Source of the DNA: Alphaproteobacteria bacterium
Lineage (GTDB): Bacteria > Pseudomonadota > Alphaproteobacteria > Rhizobiales > JAKIUO01
Length of the DNA stretch: 64,000 bases
Direction of reading: 5' to 3'
NCBI GenBank assembly: GCA_024280895.1
Contig: JAJRPI010000018.1
Coordinates: forward strand, 1 to 64,000
Every line of letters begins with the position of its first letter. Positions within the stretch are counted from its first letter, which is position 1. The translations under genes were made by a program, and so were the position numbers. Positions 45,243 through 54,533 of the stretch are shown piece by piece. The notes beneath the pieces are model-generated. The model saw nothing but the letters and a program-made list of their open reading frames with translations, had not been told where the DNA came from and did not search any database.

Positions 45243-46237
45243 CAATACAGTCCTCTTGTTTCAGCTTCTTTGAGATGTTTGACGCCGGTTTTATGTATGG
45301 GATCAAGTTTTATGGCCTTGCGAAAAGCCTCAATTGCCTTTTCTGTTTTTCCCATCGCCTCGTAAATACCGCCCAGCGTATCCCATGTGTTGAAATCCTC
45401 GGGGGTTTGTTCGAGCGCGATCAGGGCGTGTAACAGGCCTTTTTTGGGCTGCCCCAACTGTTTCCACAAATAGGCTATACTCGCTCGGTCATTTGCAGTT
45501 GGACTGGTCTGCAATTTGGGACGGAGCAGTTGTAGGGCATAGAGATAATCTTTTTTTGCCAGATCCAGGCGATCCAGTTTTGCATATGCGTCGCCCCGGT
45601 TACCGTAAAAATTGGCATGTTGCTGTGGGTCGAGGCTGATGGCCTGGTCAAAATCGGCAATTGCCCGCACAAAGCGCCCCATGGCGATAAAATTGTTGGC
45701 ACGATTATTATAGACACAAGGCAGGCAGGCGCGGTTTTCCCCGCCCAGAGTTGCCCGTTGATGAATTGAAATAAGATCGATGGCTCTGTCGTAATCGGCG
45801 ATGGCTCGATCATGTTCACGAATGGCACTGTGGCTGTCGGCTCGTCGGAAATAATTCATGCCGTTTTTGGGAAACTGCTTTATCGCCCGATTATAGTCAG
45901 CAATGGCATCGCGCTCTTGTCCCAGTTTGGAATAAGAAGTGCCGCGGTTCGAATAGGCGTCCGGGTGCTTCTTGTTGTGCCCGATGGCCTTGTCATAATC
46001 TGCGATGGCTTTTTCGTAGTTTCCCTTATTGAAGTAAACATTGCCGCGATTATTATAAGCAACCGAGAGATTATAGTGCGAGTCGCGACCGCGCCGGATG
46101 ATGCGAGAACAGCCTCTCATTGCGCGCTTGGCACTGTCGCTTTCACAATCGCGCCAATTGCGGGATTTTGCCTCGGCAGGGGATATGTTGAGAGGGATGA
46201 AAAACGATAGAACTAATGCTAATGACAGTATGCGCAT
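45242..46237 (-). CDS. Exported TPR protein related to its downstream neighbour
   Basis: The 331-residue protein has a signal peptide (MRILSLALVLSFFIPLNISPAEA), the same Cys-containing cap as the neighbouring 937-residue protein (DCESDSAKRAMRGCSRIIRR), then about seven tetratricopeptide repeats (AYNNRGNVYFNKGNYEKAIADYDKAI and similar), ending IKLDPIHKTGVKHLKEA. It equals one half-unit of the larger protein without the PDZ domain, so the two genes arose by duplication. The stop and the next start overlap by one base (TGATG). Confidence 0.82.
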   Translation of the reverse strand: MRILSLALVLSFFIPLNISPAEAKSRNWRDCESDSAKRAMRGCSRIIRRGRDSHYNLSVAYNNRGNVYFNKGNYEKAIADYDKAIGHNKKHPDAYSNRGTSYSKLGQERDAIADYNRAIKQFPKNGMNYFRRADSHSAIREHDRAIADYDRAIDLISIHQRATLGGENRACLPCVYNNRANNFIAMGRFVRAIADFDQAISLDPQQHANFYGNRGDAYAKLDRLDLAKKDYLYALQLLRPKLQTSPTANDRASIAYLWKQLGQPKKGLLHALIALEQTPEDFNTWDTLGGIYEAMGKTEKAIEAFRKAIKLDPIHKTGVKHLKEAETRGLY

Positions 46238-46605
46238 TATAATTACTCCAATCTACATGGTCTCATTGTAATAGTTTTAATTTTATATTTAAATTTTAAT
46301 ATTTCAATTGTCATATAAACGGCACTTGTTGTCAATTCAGATAAATGTGAATTTTTGTCGGGTTCCGACTGTCTGTTCGTCCTTTACGCAACAAAGTCAG
46401 GACTGGTTTGGCACTGGCTCCGCTTCACCAATGAAGTGTCGAGCTGAATAATTTTATCCACAAATATTTAAATCCCTCAATGAAGCATCGAGCGAACGCC
46501 GCTGCAATGGGGAGCTGCATCTGACAGCTGCATTTGACATGGGAAATATTTCTCTGCAATGGCAAAAAAGTGAACGAGATCCCGACAAATATAGTTAATA
46601 AACCA

Positions 46606-46680
46606 TTGACGACCATATAGTCCCATGATATTCCATTTTTACCCATCTAAGGTGGGGACTTTTAGATGGGGCGGTTGGGG
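46606..46680 (+). promoter_or_regulatory. Candidate mraZ promoter with TGGGG repeats (MraZ operator)
   Basis: A TTGACG hexamer (46606-46611) and a weak -10-like TATTCC (46629-46634) precede three direct TGGGG repeats at 46653, 46667 and 46676. MraZ proteins bind repeated TGGG-type boxes in the mraZ promoter and repress their own operon. The spacing here (14 and 9 bases) departs from the regular 10-base spacing in E. coli, so this assignment is tentative. Confidence 0.5.
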
Positions 46681-46869
46681 AAGCTGGTTTGCATTAATGT
46701 CTGTGTCAGGACGCATCTTTTGTGAGGCCACAAGGATGCCTGTAAACCAGCTTCCCCCCTGTTCCTGTGAGATTGATCCATATGGATCAATTGGGGTTTT
46801 GCGGCGCGAGAAGTGACTTTTAAAGTCCGGCGCGCCCTGTGTTTTTGAGGGGCCTTGGGGGGCTTTTTT
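46677..46869 (+). ncRNA. Structured leader or small RNA upstream of mraZ
   Basis: A dense run of complementary segments lies in the 690-base gap before mraZ. GGGGAAGCTGGTTT (46677-46690) pairs perfectly with AAACCAGCTTCCCC (46744-46757), enclosing a second stem (CATC-TTTGTG with CACAAG-GATG, 46714-46738). Next comes a perfect 20-base palindrome ATTGATCCATATGGATCAAT (46772-46791), then a third hairpin GGCGCG-GACTTT-T-AAAGTC-CGCGCC (46803-46836), and a T6 run at 46864-46869. I could not match it to RNase P, 6S, SRP or tmRNA. It may be a long 5' leader or an independent small RNA. The rest of 46238-46605 shows no gene. Confidence 0.45.
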
Positions 46870-46930
46870 GATTGTAGATCTGATTATTGGCGCTCCTTGT
46901 TAGCGACCAAAAAGGCATGAGCTAGTAGGT

Positions 46931-47418
46931 ATGGGGCAGTTTGTTTCCTCTTTTACAAATAAGATTGACGCCAAGGGACGCGTGTCGGTTCCGGCTAGCT
47001 TTCGTGCTATATTGGCGAAAGAAGAGGGGGAGGGTGTTTACTGTTATCCCTCGCTAGATGCGCCCGCTCTTGATGCTGGTGGCACTCGCCTTGTGAACAA
47101 GATCGGTGAGTTGCTTGAGGACCTGGCTCCTTTTGGCGATGAAAAAGATCAACTTGCAACAGCGCTATATGGAGACAGCATGATGTTGAAGATCGACACT
47201 GATGGCCGGATTAATCTGCCGCTCGCCTTGCGTGAGCATGCGGGTATTACCGACAAGGTTGTGTTTGTTGGTCTTGGTGGAAAATTTCAAATCTGGGAGC
47301 CTGCAAAATTTGAGGCTTACCGGTTGCAAGCACGCGAAAAAGTCCGCGAGCTTCGCAAACTTCTCGGCGTGGGGCGCCGCTCCAACAGGGGCGGCGAAGC
47401 CGAAGGAGGGCAGGAGTA

Positions 47419-47419
<1 letters not shown>
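46931..47419 (+). CDS. mraZ: Division/cell-wall cluster regulator MraZ
   Basis: MraZ is a DNA-binding protein with two AbrB-like domains that regulates the dcw operon. The two copies of its signature are present: DAKGRVSVPASFRA (residues about 14-27) and DTDGRINLPLALRE (about 90-103). The 162-residue length is normal. The stop overlaps the rsmH start by one base (TAATG), with AGGAG upstream, so they are coupled. Confidence 0.95.
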
Positions 47420-48495
<1,076 letters not shown>

Positions 48496-48670
48496 ATCAG
48501 CGCCCGAAATGCGCGCGCCGTGCGGTGTTTTTCGCAAAGGGCGCGACTAGGGACTGGCTTTTGTATCCCCCTTTCAAGAGAGAGCTGGATATCTATTGCA
48601 GGCCCTATGTGCCTGTGCGATTGTTTTTATTTCGTATCATCCATGTTTACACGGGCGCGCGGAGGTGACG

Positions 48671-49084
48671 ATGACCAGTATATTCCATTTGGCTTTTAAT
48701 GTGACAAATCTTGCGGATGCGCGTAATTTTTACGGGGAAGTGCTTGGTTGTCGTGAGGGAAGAAGTACGGATAGCTGGGTAGATTTCGACTTTTTTGGGC
48801 ATCAAATTTCTCTGCATCTTGGGGAGCCGTTTGAAACCAGAGCAACAGGCAAAGTCGGGGAACATATGGTGCCAATGCCGCATCTTGGTGTTGTTCTTGA
48901 AATGCCTCGTTGGCAGGATCTGGCGGCGCGGTTAGAGCACGCTGGGATTAAGTTTGTGCTTGCGCCGCAAGTGCGGTTTGCAGGTGAAGCGGGAGAGCAA
49001 AGTACGATGTTCTTTCTTGACCCAAGCGGCAACCCCATTGAAATAAAAGGCTTTGCAAATTTTAAAGAGGTGTTTTCCGTGTAA
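48671..49084 (+). CDS. VOC-family protein inserted between rsmH and ftsL
   Basis: This 137-residue protein starts MTSIFHLAFNVTNLADARNFYGEVLGC and ends FFLDPSGNPIEIKGF, matching the glyoxalase/bleomycin-resistance fold; metal ligands may be His6, the histidine of PHLGVVL and the glutamate of IEIKGF. ATG 48671 follows a strong GGAGGTGA (48661-48668); the frame is open from 48596 but without similarity. Its presence inside the dcw cluster is unusual. A 175-base gap separates it from rsmH, and ftsL follows 74 bases later. Confidence 0.8.
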   Translation: MTSIFHLAFNVTNLADARNFYGEVLGCREGRSTDSWVDFDFFGHQISLHLGEPFETRATGKVGEHMVPMPHLGVVLEMPRWQDLAARLEHAGIKFVLAPQVRFAGEAGEQSTMFFLDPSGNPIEIKGFANFKEVFSV

Positions 49085-49158
49085 GTCTGGCAATTTTTCT
49101 TGCAGAGTATTTCGATGAAGAAAATATCGTCAATAAGAGGCTAAGGGAATAGTTGATT

Positions 49159-49422
49159 GTGAACACAGCAATAAAACTGGCTTTGCCTCTATTGGCTCTC
49201 GCACTGTTCGCTGGCATTTATGTCACCAAGGTCGAGACTTGGCAATTGAAGCGCGAAGCCAAGAAGCTTGAGCGCCAAATCGATAAGGAACAACGTGCCA
49301 TCCTTGAGCTACGCGCCGAATGGGCTTATCTGACCCGTCCGCAGCGCATTGAAAAACTGGCGCGAAAACATCTAAAAATGCGCCCGCCAAAACCACAACA
49401 GATCATTGTTCTGGAGAAATAA
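49159..49422 (+). CDS. ftsL: Cell division protein FtsL
   Basis: FtsL is a small bitopic divisome protein that bridges FtsB/FtsQ and FtsWI. The 87-residue sequence has a short cytoplasmic end, one membrane helix (IKLALPLLALALFAGIYVT), a coiled coil (WQLKREAKKLERQIDKEQRAILELRAEWAYL) and the ending RPQRIEKLARKHLKMRPPKPQQI that is typical of alphaproteobacterial FtsL. GTG 49159 is used because AAGGGA lies 10 bases upstream; TTG 49153 is possible. ftsI, which normally follows, is absent. Confidence 0.88.
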   Translation: MNTAIKLALPLLALALFAGIYVTKVETWQLKREAKKLERQIDKEQRAILELRAEWAYLTRPQRIEKLARKHLKMRPPKPQQIIVLEK

Positions 49423-49592
49423 GTCGAAGCTCCTTGGGCTTTGCATCCAGGTGAATGTCCACTGCTTCATTTTTTTTGTGTATTGAAGGTGTTTGCGCAG
49501 ATTATTCTGTCATCAAATAGCCCATGATTTAACTCATCAATCCAGATATATGTTTTTTCAGCAGATCAACATTTTCCGTGGAAGGATATTCT

Positions 49593-51056
49593 TTGGACAA
49601 CATCACCCGTCGTGCCTTTGTCAAGGCTGGGGTCAAGGCTGGTGCCATGGCGGCATTGGTCGCGGCCGTGCCTTCGCTGGCATTCGCGAAAGCTGGTAAA
49701 ACGCTCAATGATGCCAGCGGTCTTAGTTCAACAAAGATCCGTAAACATATCATCGTCAATCGACAAAGCGACCAGCAACTGATTGCGCTACTGCGCCAGG
49801 AGCTGAAAACGGCGGCGGCTGAAAAACGGCCCGTTGTTGCAAGCGCGGCGCGCCATTCCATGGGAGGGCAATCGCTGGCTGATGATGGCACCGCCATTAC
49901 CCTTGGGCGGGCCAATATGGAGCTGGATGAAAAGGCAGGCACGGTTCGGGTGAGTGCTGGTATGCGCTGGCACCAGCTGATCGCAGCACTTGATCCAAAA
50001 GGTTTTTCCCCCGCTGTCATGCAATCCAATTCGGACTTTGGTATCGCCAGCACATTTTGCGTCAATGCGCATGGCTGGCCGGTGCCCTATGGACCGTTTG
50101 GCAGCACGGTGAATGCGGTGCGCATGATGATGTATGATGGAACCATTCTGACTTGTAGCCCTAGCGAGAACGCTGATCTGTTTTCGCTCGCAATGGGGGG
50201 CTATGGACTATTTGGCATCTTGCTTGATCTTGAATTGAAGGTCGTTAAAAACCGCCTGATGAAGCCCACCCTCGCGAAGCTGTCATCTGGCATGTTTGCA
50301 AAGCATTTCGTGAGTGAGGTGCTCGATCCAAAGGTCACGATGGCCTATGGGCGCCTTGATGTGACGCGGGACCGTTTTTTCGAGAGCGCGTTGGCCGTAA
50401 GCTATCGTGCCCAGCCAACGCCGGATGAGGGCTTGCCCAAGGTGGATGACTGGAGCCTCATGTCTTATTTTTCGCGCAAGGTTTATCGCGCGCAAATTGG
50501 CTCGGAACGGGCCAAGAGATTGCGCTGGACAATGGAAACCAGCGTTGGGCCGATGCTGTATTCGGGCATTGCAACCCGCAATACGCTGATGGCCGAACCG
50601 GTGGTCAATCTCGCCGGTGATGATGCGTCGCGCACCGATATATTGCACGAATATTTCGTTCCTCCTCATCGCTTGTCGCAATTCATCACCGCGTGTCAAA
50701 AAATAATACCCCCATCCGATCTGGAGTTTCTCAATGTCACCTTGCGTTATGTAGGGGCTGACAAGCAGAGTGTACTTGCCTATGCTCCCGAACCAAGGAT
50801 CGCTCTTGTGATGTCTTTTTCTCAAAAACGTACCCAAAAAGGTGAGCTTGAAATGCGCCGGGTCACAAGGGCCTTGATCGATGCCGCCTATCAGGCCGGC
50901 GGCAGCTATTATTTGCCTTATCGTTTACATGCCACGAACAAACAGTTGCAAGAGATCTATCCAAGGGTTCGTGAATTTGCAGCACGCAAGCGCCATTTTG
51001 ATCCAGGTCTGTTGTTCCGCAACAATATGTGGGATCATTATTTTTCAGATCTTTAG
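49593..51056 (+). CDS. Tat-exported FAD-binding oxidoreductase (aldonolactone oxidase-like)
   Basis: The protein begins with a twin-arginine signal (ITRRAFVKAG then a hydrophobic stretch to LAFA). It has an FAD-binding PCMH domain (VVASAARHSMGGQSLADDGTAITL, VRVSAGMRWHQLIAAL, NAHGWPVPYGPFGSTVNAVRMM) in which the histidine of RHSMGGQ could carry covalent FAD, and a C-terminal domain ending FDPGLLFRNNMWDHYF, as in the L-gulonolactone/D-arabinonolactone oxidase group. The substrate is unknown. TTG 49593 is chosen because GGAAGGA lies 6 bases upstream. It heads a four-gene group with overlaps between the later genes. Confidence 0.8.
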   Translation: MDNITRRAFVKAGVKAGAMAALVAAVPSLAFAKAGKTLNDASGLSSTKIRKHIIVNRQSDQQLIALLRQELKTAAAEKRPVVASAARHSMGGQSLADDGTAITLGRANMELDEKAGTVRVSAGMRWHQLIAALDPKGFSPAVMQSNSDFGIASTFCVNAHGWPVPYGPFGSTVNAVRMMMYDGTILTCSPSENADLFSLAMGGYGLFGILLDLELKVVKNRLMKPTLAKLSSGMFAKHFVSEVLDPKVTMAYGRLDVTRDRFFESALAVSYRAQPTPDEGLPKVDDWSLMSYFSRKVYRAQIGSERAKRLRWTMETSVGPMLYSGIATRNTLMAEPVVNLAGDDASRTDILHEYFVPPHRLSQFITACQKIIPPSDLEFLNVTLRYVGADKQSVLAYAPEPRIALVMSFSQKRTQKGELEMRRVTRALIDAAYQAGGSYYLPYRLHATNKQLQEIYPRVREFAARKRHFDPGLLFRNNMWDHYFSDL

Positions 51057-51119
51057 GCTGAATGATCGCCAGCGTGACACGGGCATGATGCTGGAGCCAT
51101 TTATAATCAGGAGAAAAAT

Positions 51120-51533
51120 ATGCGGACATTTGCGCTCATCTACGCCCTGCTGCTTGCCGGGGCCGCAGCTCTCAATTATGTGCCTGGCATCACAGATGCC
51201 GAGGGCAGGGCTTTTGGTATTTTTGCCCTTGATATTTACGATGATTTACTGCATTTGACTTCGGCTTCCTGGGCCGTGGTAGCCGCGTTAATATCGCGAT
51301 CGTCTTCAAGGTTTTTTTTGCAGGCTTTTGGGATATTATATCTGGCCGACGGTTTATTGGGAATGGCGACCGGGTCGGGGTATCTCGATCTTGGTATTAT
51401 CACTTATGGCGTGCAGAATTTACCAATGAGCTTCAAGCTGATGGCCAATGCGCCTCATATAGCGCTTGGTGGCGTGGCGGTGATTGCCGGGTTTGCGTTT
51501 GGTCGCTCAAATGATCAGGTGGCCATGTCATGA
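51120..51533 (+). CDS. DUF4383-like small membrane protein
   Basis: This 137-residue protein has four hydrophobic helices (residues about 4-22, 42-60, 68-86, 108-126) and resembles the DUF4383 family (ITDAEGRAFGIFALDIYDDLLHLTSASWAV is characteristic: N-terminal loop, then the D-x-x-x-x-LHL..G/S motif). The function is unknown. A CAGGAG site precedes ATG. It overlaps the next gene by 4 bases and belongs to the flavin oxidase cassette. Confidence 0.75.
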   Translation: MRTFALIYALLLAGAAALNYVPGITDAEGRAFGIFALDIYDDLLHLTSASWAVVAALISRSSSRFFLQAFGILYLADGLLGMATGSGYLDLGIITYGVQNLPMSFKLMANAPHIALGGVAVIAGFAFGRSNDQVAMS

Positions 51534-52618
51534 GCTCGCAGCGTGGTAAGTTTGCCCGTTGGCTCAGGCGCATTGGCGTGGCTTTTTTGGTGCTTACATT
51601 GCTGGCACTGGCTCCGGTTATCTGGGTTGAAACGGCCTGTTATGCCAACAAGAATGTTACGGACGGGTTTCAATCAAGATTGCCCAGGAGTGCTCAGCGC
51701 GAGGAGGTCAATTCCTATTTGACTTATCCAGAATGGTCGATTGTTCATGCCTATCAGGACCTGGCCTTTGTATCGAAGGCTGGCAGCCCGAGCGATTTTT
51801 CCTATCTTGCCAGCGTTGGTGGCTATTGGCGCAACCTTTGCAATATTGTTGGCTACGCCTCGGCGCGCAGCAAGGTATCTGGCGAATACCGAGCCATGTT
51901 GCATATCATTGGTGTGAGTTTTAGTGCTGAGATGGTCGTCAAGGGAGTATATGAAAAAACAATCGGGCGTTTTACCGCCTGGTTACGCGGCAAAGACAAA
52001 ACCCCTGAAGATCAGTTCGCGCAAAAAGTTGCCGATGAATATGCCGCTTTTTTGCATCAAACACCGTGGTATGAATTTCCGTTTGGCCGCCGTCTGGGGC
52101 AGTTCTGGTCCACGACACCGTTTGGTATGAGCCATTTCATTCGGCGCGTAGAACGACGGGTTGCTCTTACCCTTGAATATGGTGGTAAAGCCATCTATGC
52201 GCAGGTCATCGGGGCGCTGGCTGGTGCGGTTCCAGCGCCGCTTTCCATACAAAGTATTGTCGTGGGGGCCGATCCGGCCATTGTTCCGGGCGTAAAAATC
52301 ATCAAAAGGTTAAGCCAGGGAGAGGTCGTGATCGAGACGCCGCGCTATGCGAAATTTACGGTCATCATGGGGGAATTGGCCAGAGCTGGTATCGTGTTTC
52401 GTGAGATTGCTGGCAATGATGATATCATGGTTGCACTGCTGGTGCCACGCCAGAGCACTTTCCAGCATCCAGGCATGAGCGAGCTTATGTCTGTGGCGGT
52501 GGCGTTCAAGCCCGGCTGGAGGCGGTTGATGGTCAATGTAAAAGTTGGTTCGCTGGCGGATTTGTTGGAAAAATCCCGCGCGCAAGGTGTGCAAGTCGAG
52601 CATGTCTATGACTATTGA
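51530..52618 (+). CDS. Unknown membrane-anchored protein, 362 residues
   Basis: I do not recognise this family. It has one N-terminal helix (residues about 14-34, VAFLVLTLLALAPVIWVETACY) and a further weaker hydrophobic region (residues about 215-235), with basic amphipathic stretches. Noticeable segments are SYLTYPEWSIVHAYQDLAFV, YWRNLCNIVGYA, FHQTPWYEFPFG-like FLHQTPWYEFPFGRRLGQFW and a C-terminal part (about 260-362) with a mixed alpha/beta, possibly ACT-like pattern. It starts inside the DUF4383 gene (ATGA overlap) and overlaps the next gene, so the four are a tightly coupled unit. Confidence 0.68.
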   Translation: MSSQRGKFARWLRRIGVAFLVLTLLALAPVIWVETACYANKNVTDGFQSRLPRSAQREEVNSYLTYPEWSIVHAYQDLAFVSKAGSPSDFSYLASVGGYWRNLCNIVGYASARSKVSGEYRAMLHIIGVSFSAEMVVKGVYEKTIGRFTAWLRGKDKTPEDQFAQKVADEYAAFLHQTPWYEFPFGRRLGQFWSTTPFGMSHFIRRVERRVALTLEYGGKAIYAQVIGALAGAVPAPLSIQSIVVGADPAIVPGVKIIKRLSQGEVVIETPRYAKFTVIMGELARAGIVFREIAGNDDIMVALLVPRQSTFQHPGMSELMSVAVAFKPGWRRLMVNVKVGSLADLLEKSRAQGVQVEHVYDY

Positions 52619-52961
52619 GCGAGCGGCAAATAAACCTGGAGTGGGCCGCTTTATGGCCGGTCTGGCATTCATACTTGCCGTCTGGTTCGTTACCCTTGCG
52701 ATGGTGCCGCGTCTGCTTGATGAACCCGGCCAATATATCCTCATTGGTCCCCAGCGCACAGGAATTGAAGCGCTTGCTGCAACAGATGTCCTGTTTGTTG
52801 GTAGCGGGCGTGGTTATATTCAGATTGAAACCTCGTCAAAAGGTACGCTCTCGCAGCTCTATGGCGCGGGGGCCTGGTTGATATTGCCAGCCTCCAATGG
52901 TGGCTGCTTAAGTCTGCGCGATGGGCAAAAGCTGGTGCAAGGCTCCCGAAATTCGCAATAG
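52602..52961 (+). CDS. Small membrane-anchored protein, last gene of the flavin oxidase cassette
   Basis: This 119-residue protein has one hydrophobic helix (residues about 16-36, MAGLAFILAVWFVTLAMV) and a small globular part outside (IEALAATDVLFVGSGRGYIQIETSS, GAWLILPASNGGCLSLRDG). No family is recognised. ATG 52602 overlaps the upstream gene by 17 bases; ATG 52608 is also possible. The gene depends on coupling, as no separate ribosome site is evident. Confidence 0.6.
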   Translation: MSMTIERAANKPGVGRFMAGLAFILAVWFVTLAMVPRLLDEPGQYILIGPQRTGIEALAATDVLFVGSGRGYIQIETSSKGTLSQLYGAGAWLILPASNGGCLSLRDGQKLVQGSRNSQ

Positions 52962-53015
52962 GGGAGGTATTCACAAACAACATGATTTATCATGCATATT
53001 TCACCCATCCAATGA

Positions 53016-53042
53016 AAAAGCGAGGCCCGAATGGAGCCTCGC
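53016..53042 (-). terminator. Hairpin after flavin oxidase cassette
   Basis: GCGAGGC and GCCTCGC form a 7-base-pair stem with a 9-base loop. The T-run is on the minus-strand side (AAAAA before the stem on plus), so it would stop leftward transcripts best. It is near-identical, including the preceding TTTCACCCA, to the terminator at 56553-56584. The rest of 52962-53335 holds a GA-repeat (53276-53290) and no gene. Confidence 0.6.
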
Positions 53043-53173
53043 AGATTCTTGTTCTGGAAAAGTAATTGTCTGCTTTCAATGGGTTCGGCATAATGGGGCC
53101 CCGCTGCTTGGACGGCCAGGTTATTTTTTTGAAGCTAATATTTGTTGGCAGAAATTACGTGACTTGATTGTTC

Positions 53174-53208
53174 GGAAAAAAAGGGCGCTCAAATGAATGA
53201 GCGCCCTT
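53174..53208 (-). terminator. Terminator of the dsrE-like gene
   Basis: AAGGGCGCTCA and TGAGCGCCCTT pair perfectly (11 base pairs, 6-base loop). On the minus strand the stem is followed by six T (AAAAAA precedes it on plus), so it terminates the minus-strand dsrE-like transcript about 130 bases after its stop codon. Confidence 0.82.
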
Positions 53209-53335
53209 AGGTCACATATGATGGTCAGTGCATTATTGGTTTTGTATAATTTCTTTTCCTCGTAAGTCTTTTAGTGAGAGAGAGAGAGAAAGGAACCACT
53301 AACTTTCATATGTAATTAGATTGAGGTAACCGCCA

Positions 53336-53818
53336 TCAAGGTCTGATATAGGCGTATCCTTCAGCCTGAAGCTTTGCCAGTTCAGCAACACCGCTTGGAA
53401 CGATATCTGCTTTGCTGACATCATACAGATCTTCTTCATAGTTTATTTTTTTGCCGCGCAAGGTATTGGCGCAGACATTGAATTTAACGCCTTGTTGTTT
53501 TAGGCCATCGATCTTTGCTGTAATGACATCCGTCGCATTACCATATTTTAGTTTTGTATTTTTAAGGGCATCTGGTTCGAGCACTAATGAAAGTCCCTTG
53601 CCGTGCATAACCACTTTTAGGTCGAGATTGTCTTTGCCCACAGCATTAATATGATTTTGTATGTTGCGCAGGGCACCAGCTTGCGCTTTTGGATTATCAT
53701 AGTTGATATGATAGACGACTTTTTGTTTGCCATAGCCTTGCTGAGCTAAAACACTTTGCGTCCCCAACAGGGCGAACGCCATAAACAAAGATGCGGCTAA
53801 TGTTGATATTTTCATCAT
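53336..53818 (-). CDS. Exported DsrE/DsrF-family protein
   Basis: This 160-residue protein has a signal peptide (ISTLAASLFMAFALLGTQSVLA) and a DsrE-like alpha/beta domain (KVVYHINYDNPKAQAGALRNIQNHINAVG, LDLKVVMHGKGLSLVL) with a conserved cysteine in FNVCANTLRG. DsrE-type proteins carry sulfane sulfur on such a cysteine, but this periplasmic subfamily is less studied. Its position beside the TtrS/TtrR-like pair and fccAB supports a sulfur role. The ribosome site AGGAGAAG lies in a perfect inverted repeat (53825-53848). It has its own terminator. Confidence 0.82.
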   Translation of the reverse strand: MMKISTLAASLFMAFALLGTQSVLAQQGYGKQKVVYHINYDNPKAQAGALRNIQNHINAVGKDNLDLKVVMHGKGLSLVLEPDALKNTKLKYGNATDVITAKIDGLKQQGVKFNVCANTLRGKKINYEEDLYDVSKADIVPSGVAELAKLQAEGYAYIRP

Positions 53819-53824
53819 GCTTAC

Positions 53825-53848
53825 TTCTCCTATGATTTCCTAGGAGAA
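53825..53848 (-). promoter_or_regulatory. Inverted repeat covering the dsrE-like ribosome site
   Basis: On the minus strand TTCTCCTA-N8-TAGGAGAA is a perfect 8-base inverted repeat whose second arm contains the AGGAGA ribosome site of the dsrE-like gene, 7-9 bases before its ATG. In RNA it would form a hairpin hiding the site; as DNA it could be an operator. Which applies cannot be decided from sequence. Confidence 0.5.
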
Positions 53849-53909
53849 AAGATTACGAGATTCAAGAGAGATAAAAAATTGTGTGTTTCCCATAGGTGGG
53901 TACGGGTAT

Positions 53910-54533
53910 TTACCTATTTGGCGTGAGACTGAGGACCAGTTTCATCAAGTCCTGAAGGGAAGTCGCCATTGTTTTATCCATGATATTTGCACGGTGAACT
54001 TCAACGGTTTTGTCGGCTATGCCAAGTTGCAAGCCGATGTCTTTGTTTGTGTTGCCAGCGACGATGAGATCGAGAACTTCATATTCGCGAGGCGTTAGCT
54101 TGTCTAGTCGCTCTTGTTGATTGGTTTTGTATTGGCGTTTTTTAGTAGTTTTTGCATTTAATTTCATGGCCTTATTAATCAGGTCGATGAGCCTTTGATC
54201 GTTGAAGGGCTTTTGGATGAAATCCAGCACACCATCTTTCATGGCGCGGACAGCCATATCAATATCTCCATGAGCTGTCATGATAATGACTGGTAAATCT
54301 GGATATTCTTTGGCAAGAATAGATTGCAATTCCAATCCGCTCAGCCCTGGCATACGGACATCGACGAGCACGCAGCCATTATCGCTGGTATTTATTTCGG
54401 TTAGAAAATTTTCTGCACTATGAAACAGTTCAATCGATAGATTGACCGAGTTCAGGAGAAAACGCACACTTTTGGCAAATTCAATATCGTCGTCGATGAC
54501 AAAAACACTCTGTTTGGTTGCTTTATTGATCAT
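53910..54533 (-). CDS. Response regulator, FixJ/TtrR type
   Basis: The 207-residue protein has a receiver domain with the phosphorylated aspartate Asp58 (VLVDVRMPG), acidic pocket (FVIDDD) and Lys108 (IQKPF), then a LuxR-type helix-turn-helix (LTPREYEVLDLIVAGNTNKDIGLQLGI followed by TVEVHRANIM). This is the FixJ/TtrR/DctR-like class. It starts directly after the kinase stop (TAAATG) so both are made together. Its targets are likely nearby sulfur genes (fccAB, dsrE-like). Confidence 0.9.
   Translation of the reverse strand: MINKATKQSVFVIDDDIEFAKSVRFLLNSVNLSIELFHSAENFLTEINTSDNGCVLVDVRMPGLSGLELQSILAKEYPDLPVIIMTAHGDIDMAVRAMKDGVLDFIQKPFNDQRLIDLINKAMKLNAKTTKKRQYKTNQQERLDKLTPREYEVLDLIVAGNTNKDIGLQLGIADKTVEVHRANIMDKTMATSLQDLMKLVLSLTPNR

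Noticed and set aside
46640-46869. RNase P RNA or 6S RNA before mraZ
   Set aside because: AAAGTCCGG occurs, but the RNase P P4 helix partners and the 6S central bubble could not be found; kept only as an unidentified structured element.
52921-53196. 91-codon plus-strand open frame after the flavin oxidase cassette
   Set aside because: It runs through two hairpin terminators and has no protein features.
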